This document shows, one piece after another, positions 55,666 through 64,000 of a DNA stretch of 64,000 nt. Under the pieces are notes generated by a model, which made no database searches, was not told the DNA's origin, and saw only the letters and a list, made by a program, of their open reading frames with translations. Positions within the stretch are counted from its first letter, which is position 1. Each line of letters begins with the position of its first letter. This stretch comes from Cenococcum geophilum 1.58 (lineage: Eukaryota; Ascomycota; Dothideomycetes; Gloniales; Gloniaceae): positions 2,418,001 to 2,482,000 of the forward strand of contig KV748184.1 in NCBI GenBank assembly GCA_001692895.1, read 5' to 3'. A program made the position numbers and the translations under genes.

Positions 55666-57281
55666 TGCTAACCTTAGCAGAAATTAAAGGAGCTCCAGCG
55701 GAGCTTGGAGGAAACGTTGGAGATAGAGCATACAAGTAGAGAAGACGGTGGATAATGAATTCAAGTAGCAAATAACCTTCCAAGACGAAACGAGGAAAAC
55801 TTGGACCGTTGATATGAATGATACAGCAGAGAGAGTATAGAGCAGCGCAACCAGGTCTTAATACATTTTTCAAGAAACGCAGAAAGAAACAACGTAGGCA
55901 ACACAGACGAAGGCGCTGTTAGCTCGGAGCGGCGGTCATCAGCAGTCTCGCCAGCGGCAGTAGAATCGGGCTTGATATACAGCTATTTGGTGGTCGACCA
56001 TTGTGCCGTACCCTTGGGTGATGCGGAGGTTGCGAGCTAGACACCGGATGGGGGAATCGGTAACTGTCTTAAGGCAGCGGTGTTGCGGAAGCCTGGGGAA
56101 AGGCTAAGCTAATCACGATTGAGTTGAACATTCCCTTATGTAAGCTCCAGCTATTCTATTGCCGTCATGACACTCCGTTCTGTCGTTTCGGACGCGAGAG
56201 ATTCCCGAGCTCTTTCTCTTTGGTTACTGTCCCCACTCGTATATTACCAGGGTTGCAAGTTGATCAACTCAATTCAACTGAGGCCTCGAATTGATTGAAT
56301 TTGTAAGGAGAGAGCTCCGTTGGTTAGATTAATTGAATTAATATTGACTTCTTAGCAACATTTACAACTAAATTTAACTAGGTAGTAGTTAGCAATTATT
56401 ACTAGTCTTAGTATAGAATTAATTTTAAACGACATATTTAACGATATTAAAATCGCTTCTTACTGCCCTTCCTATTACCCGACTCTTAGTATAGGTCTAT
56501 TACTAGTCTTAGTATAGTATTAACTTACCTTTCTATTATATAAATACTGCTTCCTTTCTGTAATGTGTCCCGCTCCACGTCACCATACGGCCAAAAAGAC
56601 AGAGAGTACGACTCTTGCGGGATCTAATACATATGCTCTTACACTCTCTCAACAGCCGACTTAGACGCCCGTCTACTATATTAATTTTATCCTATAATCC
56701 TATTGCTATTAAACCTCTAATTATATTAAATTATAGACGTACGCGATTAGAAGTAAAGAGTAAGCCTATAAAGCTAGGTATACGTTCTAGGTCTAATAAT
56801 ATAGGTAAGATTATTATTAAATTAAGCGCAATATAAGCGAGTTCTAGATATTAAGCACCTTTTACTTATAATTATATATTAATAAGCTTATCTATATATA
56901 TAACGTCTTTAGGGTAGCTACTGCGTGCGAGCTAATTATTATACTTATTACGATCGCTTTAAGGTTTAGGCTAGGCAAAGCCGCCTGTAAAGTAGTTATT
57001 AATTTTAGATAAGAAGACGCGTATCCCTTGCACAGATAAGATGCTATATTCCGTGGCCCGTGCGTGGCGTCGAGAACATCAACTATCTAGTATCAAAATG
57101 TACACAAATAACTTCCCTAATCAAATACGCCACTAAGATGGTGCGTAAATACACATCCAATGAAATAGATCGACTTAACTCTAAAGAATAAGGCCCTATG
57201 TATAATATATACCTAGAATTCGATATATTTATAACTATATTTATATGAGGTGCCAAATATACCCAAAAAGGTAAGCAATAT
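55666..57281. other. Monooxygenase promoter, then TA-rich decayed DNA
   Basis: 55666 to about 56250 is balanced and should hold the monooxygenase promoter. From about 56270 to 57281 the sequence is TA-rich with no open frame of substance, including a repeated phrase TACTAGTCTTAGTATAG near 56400 and 56500. It looks like an unclassified RIP-hit repeat. Confidence 0.45.
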
Positions 57282-57743
57282 CCCTTCCGCTGGTGCATTT
57301 CGTCTTACTGTTATCGATAAGAGCTGGCCAATAGAATCAATAGGATCAAGGCTCCGTGATGAAAAATATGAGGTCGTAGAATCTGCTGATTTCCATATAC
57401 AATTGCTATATACACTCAATCTTTAGAGTTGAGTCGCTCTAAATAAGGAAGCCAACACTTGTCCTTTCTATAGAACGGAATTTGGCAAACAGAGGAGGAT
57501 TTAGGGTGCCATGGTTGCTAAAATCCTCAATACGCAGAGGCTCAAAGGAGGGCAACGGCCACGGCTGCGGGGGGGGGGGGTCTTTTGCCTTCCGAGTCGG
57601 TGGAAAAAAGTTTATATCATTAGAAGTACGATTGGAAGGCATGGTTAATTAATATACATTAATTGAATCCTTATAGGTAATACTCGTACTTCTGATTCTA
57701 GAGTTTTGGTGTTCTGCACTCTCGTAGGGCATCAGCGGAAGGG
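57282..57743 (-). mobile_element. 462-bp internally deleted piggyBac-family element (MITE-like)
   Basis: Inverted ends: CCCTTCCGCTGGTGC at 57282 and the complement of 57743 reads CCCTTCCGCTGATGC. Flanks read ATAT on both sides. The minus strand from ATG 57642 encodes about 67 residues starting MPSNRTSNDINF, then KDPPPPQPWPLPSFEPLRIED. This matches the N-terminus of the 9169-11400 transposase (MPSNCARIDIDLV, KPWPLPHFKPLHI). Beyond about 57475 it jumps to sequence matching that element's other end (AGTCGCT, then GTCCTTTCT(A/G)(C/T)AGAACGG, as at 9306-9366). The transposase core is thus deleted. Confidence 0.7.
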
Positions 57744-58267
57744 ATATATACTAGTCACAGCCGAACAGGTGCCAAAGCACCTGACAATTTAAGACCTTTA
57801 ATAATATAGTAGAACAACTTACCGCTGTATATGCACTTCATTAATTGGTGCGCACGGGCTACATTTTATAGAGCGTGTTTATCTATACTAGGGATAAGGC
57901 TTACTATTACTATTAAATTTGATAGAAAGATATTATAAGGTGCAAGCTCTCCGCTACCTGGACTAGATATACTAAAAAAGTAAGCGAGTATCTGGCACAC
58001 TTGCTAGGTACGCAGCGTAGAACAATATACGGAACCTGGGTATTCCACGCTAGTGAAACAGTGGCCAGGTACTTATAGATACAATCACTCACTAGATAAA
58101 GACACCTATTATGCAATAGCATTATGGAAAATAATCGCGCACCTATCAATGTCGCATGAAACTTGATCTTATAAGGGGCAGCGCAAAGACGATAGTTTAT
58201 GGCACACGCAATAAAACTGTGTCCGTTGCAATACGATGCTCTCCCTAAACCGGATTACAGGCTTCGT
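57744..58267. other. TA-rich spacer upstream of nothing recognised
   Basis: No credible gene; holds the 3' end of the esterase-like gene on the right. Confidence 0.4.
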
Positions 58268-59779
58268 TTATCTTGGAAGAGTGACATGGAACACCAAAAC
58301 CTGGGTGTCCAACTCATATCCAGATTTATCCTGGAACTGAAACTTCCCGAAATTCATACGCCCATTCTGAGTAACGAAGTCATTGTCGCTGAAGCATAAC
58401 ATAAAATATTCCTTGTCTCCATCACTGCCCCGTGAGCCATCATCATCGGGCTGCACCGGAACAAGCGAAATAGACTCCCATTTTTCATTCAAGAGGCCCT
58501 GGTTTTGGGGGTTACCGTTGTGCAAACCGAACTTCGCAAGCTCAGAGTTGTCGTTAATATCGAGAAATTGACAATACTTTGCAGGAACGATGCCACCGGC
58601 CAAATTGCCGTCCTGATCCGCAATTGCCCCAGTAGCGCTGTCGTACAAGCTGGACTTGATATCTGTGGCATCGCTAATGTCGAATATATCCACTTGCCGA
58701 TACAATGACCTGGCCTTATCAGCTCCGTGGCCAGCATTTGAGTCTCGAGCGAGGATAAGGAATTGGTTGTTGGTCACAAGGGCTATGTCCGATTGTCCGG
58801 CAACCTTTCCATTATCGTACGTCGGTAGCGGCACGACGAACTCGTGTGCATATACCGCCTCCCCAGCTTGCGAGATGTCGAACTCGACGAGACGAGCGTT
58901 TCTGCGCGTCCGTCTGGATTTGCCCCCTTCCTGATTCAGCGCTGATTGCGGAAGTACATACAGTTTCTTTCGGTCATGCGAGACGGTGAGACCCTCGAAA
59001 CCCTGATTGTTGCCGCGACCGGATTCGGGATCCTCTGGAGTGACAATCGCACCTGGGTTGTAAAACGGAGGTGAAGCAGACGAAAAGCTCTTTTCTCCAT
59101 TCCGATGTGGGATATACGCATCTGGTGGGCATATGGCTTGGAGCAATTTCCCATCTGAGGAGAACCGGTAAATGTATGGGCCGTATTCGTCGCTGACCCA
59201 GAATGAGCCATCCGGACCGAGGACGAGGCCTTCACAGTCGAGAGCTATGCGGTGAGCGACAGGACCATCTTGCCCAAAGCCATCGCCTGTGTACGTTGCG
59301 GCTGGGAGATCTGGAAATCCTGGATAGGAGAGGTAAGGACCCTGCGCATCGGCATCAATGCCTGTAGTAGGAATATCATCTGGGCCGGTGAAGAGAATTG
59401 TGTCGAGATATTTGAGCTTAAGATTTGGCTCTGAAGGACTTCCCGCCGTGGCACCAGGATTCAGAGTAAGCTCTAACCCAATCTTGTGCACGCGGTTCTG
59501 GAAGTTGAGCGTGCCCTTTCTGTTCCTGTCGGACTCTCTTAGCAGCAACTCAAGCGAACATCTTAGCACGTACCATCCGCGATCAGGTAAGCACCAGGCG
59601 ACGCCTTTGTACGTGCCATCTACGCTTCTCTCCCACGTTGGTTGCTCAATAGCAACTGAGCTGCCTAACCCACCGAGTGTGTCTCCGAATTTGTCTCGGG
59701 CGTCGGAAGGGATGAGCCCATAACCAACAAGGCCGTGGTGCGAGTACGTTTTTCCGTTGCAAATCACAGAACCCACCAT
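58268..59779 (-). CDS. Phytase-family esterase-like (PF13449-type) protein, probably secreted, 5' end uncertain
   Basis: The open frame of 503 residues reads ICNGKTYSHHGLVGYGLIPS, then DKFGDTLGGLGSSVAIEQP near the start. A beta-propeller-like body follows: DCEGLVLGPDGSFWVSDEYG, then NQGFEGLTVSHDRKKLYVL, then YGNxGKVAGQSDIAL-like and FLILARDSNAGHG. It ends with YFMLCFSDNDFVTQNG and VLVFHVTLP. These are hallmarks of the esterase-like activity of phytase family in fungi, usually secreted. The first Met used (59779) lies two codons after an in-frame stop and lacks a signal peptide. Upstream, another frame gives LTPALNVFPSAARLSKNYPSR, which looks like a signal-peptide tail, so a short 5' exon or a frameshift is likely. 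The substrate is unknown; the name reflects the domain, not proven phytase activity. Confidence 0.75.
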   Translation of the reverse strand: MVGSVICNGKTYSHHGLVGYGLIPSDARDKFGDTLGGLGSSVAIEQPTWERSVDGTYKGVAWCLPDRGWYVLRCSLELLLRESDRNRKGTLNFQNRVHKIGLELTLNPGATAGSPSEPNLKLKYLDTILFTGPDDIPTTGIDADAQGPYLSYPGFPDLPAATYTGDGFGQDGPVAHRIALDCEGLVLGPDGSFWVSDEYGPYIYRFSSDGKLLQAICPPDAYIPHRNGEKSFSSASPPFYNPGAIVTPEDPESGRGNNQGFEGLTVSHDRKKLYVLPQSALNQEGGKSRRTRRNARLVEFDISQAGEAVYAHEFVVPLPTYDNGKVAGQSDIALVTNNQFLILARDSNAGHGADKARSLYRQVDIFDISDATDIKSSLYDSATGAIADQDGNLAGGIVPAKYCQFLDINDNSELAKFGLHNGNPQNQGLLNEKWESISLVPVQPDDDGSRGSDGDKEYFMLCFSDNDFVTQNGRMNFGKFQFQDKSGYELDTQVLVFHVTLPR

Positions 59780-61030
59780 TTTTCATGCAGGTATTGGGGA
59801 CAAAGAGCGTGGGCTCTGGCGGCGTTCTACTTGGGTAGTTCTTTGATAATCTAGCGGCTGAGGGAAAGACATTGAGCGCTGGTGTCAGCATAAGTAGGCG
59901 AGCATTTTCTCAAGCAGACGTTCCTTCCCATTCCGGTTTCTGGGTAAGAGCTCGGCGCCTCGGTTTCATCATGTGTCGATTAATTGAAAGCTGAGGATTG
60001 GAGAATTGGAGCATTCCAAGATGGGAACACCTGCCGGATCTCAAAAACGCCCCAACAGCGGGCCCTAGTTCTGCCAGCTTTGGCGCTTGCCAACCACAGT
60101 GAAAGGCTCTAACCCCCATCAACCTATGCACGAACAGTGAAGCGGACAAGCCATTCGCATGGCTTGCTTGCCTCAGCTCCAGCACACCATCACTGACCAA
60201 GCAATCATGGCGCTGCTGAAAAGTAGAAAGCTGAAAAGTTGCTGGTAAGAAGGCGTATTGCCTCCGCACTGTTGGTTTGGGTGTCTGGAGACGAGTCTGG
60301 TGGTTGATGCGCGGATGCGGGGATTTCCCCGCGAGAGTCTTGGCAGTAGGCTCCTATTCGGGCAGATGAAAAGTAGTGGGGATGCCATTTGACCCTGAAA
60401 CTACGCCAAAGCTAACGATCACTCTCGAACCTTTTGCCTTCGACATTCAAAGATGCTTGCAGCTTGCGGATCCTTCCGTACGAATGACGCGGAGGTCGCG
60501 GCATGTATAGGCGAGAAGGCTCGAAAAGAGGGTTTGCTCGCAATACACGGCCTTTGCCGAAACGATGCGAGTGAAGGATTTAACGGGAAGACGGGTGGTC
60601 TGACCCGACTCTGCCACGGCTGAAAATGTGACGTTCAAACTGTTCTGCCAATTTCTTAGTGAGTTAGCGACTGCTTCGCGGGTGGAACGCCGGAAAGTGC
60701 CGAGCCGAATTCTCCGCTAGATCAGCTGCGAGCGGGCGGAGACTTCAGACGCCAAGTAACAGTGCGGAACCATTTGCATGAAGACACCTCTGGGTAAGGA
60801 ATCTTTGACGAGGGTCCTTGAAGTCTGGCCGTCAATTCCACCAAGAAACTCCCGCTCATGCTCAAATGCTTACACGTGTAACCGTCGGACGTGCATACTG
60901 AGTTTTTGAGAGTCAATGTGTCCTGCAGCTTCAGTGCTCTTTTGTTGAACGGACGATCAGGAATGAGAACTCTGTCTTATTGCAAGAGGCTCTAGAGCCT
61001 CACTATATACACCAGATAGGTGGCAAATAG

Positions 61031-61051
61031 AATGACGACGACGTCGTCATT
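61031..61051. promoter_or_regulatory. Perfect inverted repeat with bZIP-like half sites
   Basis: AATGACGACG, one base, then CGTCGTCATT: 10-bp arms with TGACG half sites facing each other. bZIP factors bind TGACGTCA-like palindromes; this one has wider spacing. It lies about 0.9 kb upstream of the metallopeptidase start. Confidence 0.3.
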
Positions 61052-61854
61052 CAGTCGGTAATATTTAATGGAAACAGGTAATGAGACATTCGATGAGACA
61101 TTTAGTCATAAATTAAGAGACAACTAAGACAAAGTACGCCAATACGATCTGGGTCGACAGACAGTAGTACGATGGTGGTAAGGAAGTGCGATTCAGGTCG
61201 ACATCTTTGCATCTTCTCTAAGCTCTCCTTCGCATCAATGTGAAGTCCACGGATTAGTCTTTTCAAATTTCAACACAATCCCCTTCTTGAGACGTTGCTT
61301 AGAGCTGAAAGATCTTATAACAGAAACAAGGCACTTCACTGCTAGTAGGCTTCACCCCGCATATTGATCGAATAGGAGGATGCACACGGATCGCTGCACT
61401 GCTTGATCCGACTCCGCCAATCTGCTTTCTAAGAGGAATGGTTACATATGCTCCCTCGACTTAAGCTGACAATAAAGGGTAATAAAATACCACCATGAAG
61501 AGAAGTGCATCATGCTTTGGATAAAATTTCCAAGTTTACTTTGCCCAAAGCCGCAATGAGCCGTCATCACATCTCAGCTCCTGGCACCCAACCGTTCTCG
61601 ACAACCCTACACCACTCAAACTTGCCAGATCATTGGCAATTGCCCTTGGGCAAACTTTCAGCCAGCCTTTTTCTCTGCCTTCATTCTAGTCAACAACAGC
61701 CCGTATGAACATCACTTGAGTATGCAATTACCTTCTTGCTTTCAGCGGCTGGGGAGGAAGCATATGCCGCTTCTCTGCAAAGCATGGCTTGGAGCTGAAA
61801 TAGCATTCAACGAACCACAGATGAGCAGAGGGCTTTCTGGGAGGTGGTTCTCTC

Positions 61855-61860
61855 TATAAA
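61855..61860 (+). promoter_or_regulatory. TATA-like element of the M4 metallopeptidase gene
   Basis: TATAAA sits 115 bp before the start codon, in TCTCTATAAAGAGG, at a distance that suits a fungal core promoter with a short leader. Confidence 0.45.
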
Positions 61861-61975
61861 GAGGTGCTCCCGGGCCCTTGAAATAATATTTAGAACTCAT
61901 TGCAAACTTCTTCGTCGTTAGTCCTAAGAACTAGCAACATATCACTTGCGAATACACTTTCACCAAGATACGAAC

Positions 61976-63193
61976 ATGGCTCCTTTTTGTTGTATTGTTC
62001 CAGAATATGTATTACGTGCAATTGTTGAAAGGGGGGTGGCACCACAAAACACCATCAACGCTTGTCATTCCACCATCGAAAAGATAAGGCAGATTCAAGA
62101 TGCCCGCATCCAGCACGGGCAGAGAACCGAATCAGCTCAGCAGCAGCAGGTCGCTGAAGGTATCATTCCATCTTTCATCCACGAAACCATTGCTCAGTAT
62201 GCTGCAACAGCAGAGCAACGCGAAACATCCCTTCGCACACTTGAGTATAACACTAAACTTCGTGCAGCTGCAGGTACTTTACGCCATTTGAAACGTACAG
62301 TCTACGATGCGCAGAATTCCTGGGACTTTGAGAATCCTCCTAAAGACAAAGTCATGATCGAGGAAGGCGGTGTTCTCGTCAGCGAGGAGGAGGATCCAAC
62401 CGGAAACGCAAATGAGTGCTACATCGGATTCAAGAAGACTTATGACTTCTACTTCGACTTCTTCAAGCGCGATTCGATCGATGGAAGGGGTCTGAAGCTC
62501 GATGGCTTCGTGCATTTTGGCAAAAAATTCGGAAACGCCATATGGGACGGCAGAGATCTGATCTTCGGTGATGGAGACGGCATCATTTTCGATGGCTTCA
62601 CAGATGAGCTCGACATTATCGCCCACGAGTTTACCCACGGCGTGGTGCAGTACACAAACCCGCTCAACTACACCTTCCAGAGTGGTGCTCTCAATGAGTC
62701 GCTTGCCGACGTCTTTGGCGTTATGGTCAAGCAATGGGCTGAAAAACCGGAGCATCCTCAAACTGTCGATCAAGCCAATTGGCTTATTGGCGAAGGAATC
62801 TGGGCTGAAGGCATCAACGGCAGAGCTCTCCGCGACATGAAGAATCCCGGAACGGCTTACAACGATAGATTCGTCGGAAAAGACCCTCAGCCGGCGCACT
62901 GGGATCACTTCCAGACGCTTGGCCTCTCCGTAGATCGTGGCGGTGTCCACATCAACTCTGGCATCCCCAATCGTGCCTTTTGCCTTGCTGCTAACATGAT
63001 TGGAGGATACGCCTGGGAAGGCGCTGGTCCTATTTGGTACAAAGCTCTGACGAGTGGTAAGCTCGGCGAAAACGCGACATTCAAGGAGTTCGCCGATCTT
63101 ACTATCGAGAATGCTAGTGAGCATGTGGGTAAGATCAAGGAAGCTTGGACACGGGTTGGTTATCCGTTCCCTGTGAAGAGAGCCGGGCAGTGA
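61976..63193 (+). CDS. M4-family (thermolysin/protealysin-like) zinc metallopeptidase, bacterial type
   Basis: A zinc endopeptidase. The single exon encodes 405 residues. HEFTH at residues 216-220 gives the zinc-binding HExxH, and NESLADVFG about 20 residues later supplies the third ligand Glu. GGVHINSGIPNRAF near 323-336 carries the conserved His of the family's active site. The N-terminus, FCCIVPEYVLRAIVERG, matches the short cytosolic propeptide of protealysin-like M4 enzymes (PPYxLRxI type). There is no signal peptide, so it is probably intracellular or exported by another route. M4 enzymes are chiefly bacterial, so the fungal copy probably arose by ancient horizontal transfer. It lacks introns, in line with that. 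The ATG at 61976 (AACATGG) was chosen; the frame is open further upstream but without another ATG. Confidence 0.88.
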   Translation: MAPFCCIVPEYVLRAIVERGVAPQNTINACHSTIEKIRQIQDARIQHGQRTESAQQQQVAEGIIPSFIHETIAQYAATAEQRETSLRTLEYNTKLRAAAGTLRHLKRTVYDAQNSWDFENPPKDKVMIEEGGVLVSEEEDPTGNANECYIGFKKTYDFYFDFFKRDSIDGRGLKLDGFVHFGKKFGNAIWDGRDLIFGDGDGIIFDGFTDELDIIAHEFTHGVVQYTNPLNYTFQSGALNESLADVFGVMVKQWAEKPEHPQTVDQANWLIGEGIWAEGINGRALRDMKNPGTAYNDRFVGKDPQPAHWDHFQTLGLSVDRGGVHINSGIPNRAFCLAANMIGGYAWEGAGPIWYKALTSGKLGENATFKEFADLTIENASEHVGKIKEAWTRVGYPFPVKRAGQ

Positions 63194-63659
63194 TAGAACT
63201 GGATTAGAGGCTATTTGGAGCTCCAGATGGAGCGCCCTTTTCACTAGATTTGGATCGATTGATTTGATTGGTGGAGTGGCGGGGATTGAAGCTGGTGGAG
63301 CTCCGGAGCTCCATAGCTTATACCTCTTCGGGAGGAGGATGGAGCGTCTAGTAGTCAATTAGTGGTGCTCCTTATGGCAGGGCGTCTGAAAATTATAGTC
63401 TTAGCCACCTAATATTTTAAGGGACTGTTCGGTTGCAAAACCGTCAGATTGAATATGAACTGAAAGTCCGGCAGAAAGAGCGCGTTCCTTCCCAATATGG
63501 AGGTTTCATATTTGAAACGGAATCTGAATGTGGAGTACAGTAGGATATATGGGATACTAAAAAGGGGATTAATTGTCTAAGGCCTTCGCTAAGGCAATTA
63601 GTATTAGGAATTTCACAAGCAAGAAATCACGGGTCATTAGAAGTGAGCATCGAGTAAGG
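63194..63659. other. Intergenic with a palindrome downstream of the metallopeptidase
   Basis: Converging 3' ends. A perfect 18-bp palindrome, TGGAGCTCCGGAGCTCCA, lies at 63296-63313, with AAGCT and AGCTT just outside. GGAGCTCC also occurs near 63217. It could form a hairpin in the 3' untranslated region. Confidence 0.45.
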
Positions 63660-64000
63660 TTAAGGTGGATGCAGCATATCAAGGTGCTGATTAATTTCTC
63701 GCTCTGCTACTGGTAAATCACACACGGGACACGTAACAAGAGACTTCTTTACAAAGGACAGTATACCATCATTGGTTTCATTTCGCCGTCGTTTCAGGCT
63801 GCTGCTACCATTCGATGACGGTTTGGAAACCTCCACTGCCCCCTTGGTAGCTGGCTTCTTGGGGGTGTTGGTTAAGGATTTCTCTGAAGAGGTTTTATCC
63901 CCTTCTTTGACTTTGACCCACCCATCAATCTTATTCTTTTGCCTCCCTGCCCTTGCCTTTGCACTCAAAGACTTCAATTGCTCCTTCGTAAGCTGTGGCT
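63660..64000 (-). CDS. C-terminal end of a UBZ4-like zinc-finger protein, partial
   Basis: The frame is open from the window's right edge to a stop at 63660-63662, so the 5' part lies beyond 64000. The visible 112 residues start PQLTKEQLKSLSAKAR, pass through a Lys/Ser-rich linker with SSLKRRRNE (a likely nuclear signal), and end in TCPVCDLPVAEREINQHLDM followed by LHPP. That resembles UBZ4 ubiquitin-binding fingers of DNA-repair proteins (C-x2-C, INxHLD). The usual final Cys after HLD is replaced, and a His four residues after the HLD histidine could serve. It may belong to a repair factor such as a SPRTN-, Snm1- or FAN1-type protein; the visible part does not decide this. Confidence 0.6.
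   Translation of the reverse strand, partial: PQLTKEQLKSLSAKARAGRQKNKIDGWVKVKEGDKTSSEKSLTNTPKKPATKGAVEVSKPSSNGSSSLKRRRNETNDGILSFVKKSLVTCPVCDLPVAEREINQHLDMLHPP

Larger units (their letters stand above)
59780..61975. other. 2 kb intergenic region between divergently transcribed genes
   Basis: The genes on either side point away from each other, so both promoters lie here. No supported gene. A perfect inverted repeat with TGACG half sites lies at 61031-61051, and a TATA-like element at 61855-61860. Confidence 0.45.

Noticed and set aside
12577-57580. CRISPR arrays, operons or ribosome binding sites
   Set aside because: The window is fungal; spaced short repeats seen here are transposon ends or WD40 codons, not CRISPR.
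62279-63358. 359-codon antisense frame opposite the M4 peptidase
   Set aside because: No recognisable domain; it is the shadow of a strong sense coding region with clear catalytic motifs.

Overview
The window looks like nuclear DNA of a filamentous ascomycete (Pezizomycotina). Genes carry short 45-105 nt introns with fungal splice signals. Gene families are typical of this group: a NACHT-WD40 NLR, 2EXR/F-box-like proteins, a HET relic, a fungal SH3 membrane protein and a phenol hydroxylase-type monooxygenase. Gene-rich balanced DNA alternates with very TA-rich blocks of transposons full of TAA/TAG stops, the pattern left by repeat-induced point mutation (RIP). Species cannot be fixed from the sequence. 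Single N bases occur near 5165, 6271 and 15270.

Layout. 1-1203: RIP-ruined N-terminal part of a Helitron helicase ORF (minus). 1953-2300: HET-type relic. 2778-4587: ERG8 (minus). 5105-12340: a stack of nested DNA transposons: a small TA-flanked MITE, split by a 6.7 kb Tc1/mariner element of the same terminal-repeat family, which is itself hit by a hAT-like foldback element and by a piggyBac-type element that splits its transposase. 12418-17258, only 77 bp beyond the stack: an intact-looking NLR-type gene (nucleoside phosphorylase-like domain, NACHT, 12 nearly identical WD40 repeats) joined across a 50-nt intron. 18735-22640: mitochondrial-type PPR protein. 23443-25125: 2EXR-like protein. 27181-29057: secreted-end, single-pass SH3 protein. 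31004-32794: decayed 2EXR-like gene. 33530-34696 and 35361-35971: two membrane proteins of unknown role. 36960-37815: short-chain dehydrogenase.

38216-44540: complete but RIP-dead Ty1/Copia retrotransposon with 169-bp LTRs and an ATTAT target duplication. It sits between the dehydrogenase and a housekeeping block: RPL26, a large AT-hook/C2H2 protein transcribed divergently from it, OST4 (55 codons) and TMA46. Then come a phenol 2-monooxygenase-like flavoprotein (53645-55665), a 462-bp internally deleted piggyBac relative of the 9-11 kb element (57282-57743), a phytase-type esterase-like protein (58268-59779), a bacterial-style M4 metallopeptidase (61976-63193) and the C-terminal end of a UBZ4-like zinc-finger protein running off the right edge.

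The strongest biology is the pairing of a fast-evolving NLR-like receptor with a multi-layer transposon nest at its 5' side. The conserved genes (ERG8, RPL26, OST4, TMA46) serve sterol precursor synthesis, the ribosome, N-glycosylation and translation. Gene models were joined by eye from splice sites and reading-frame phase; no database search was run.
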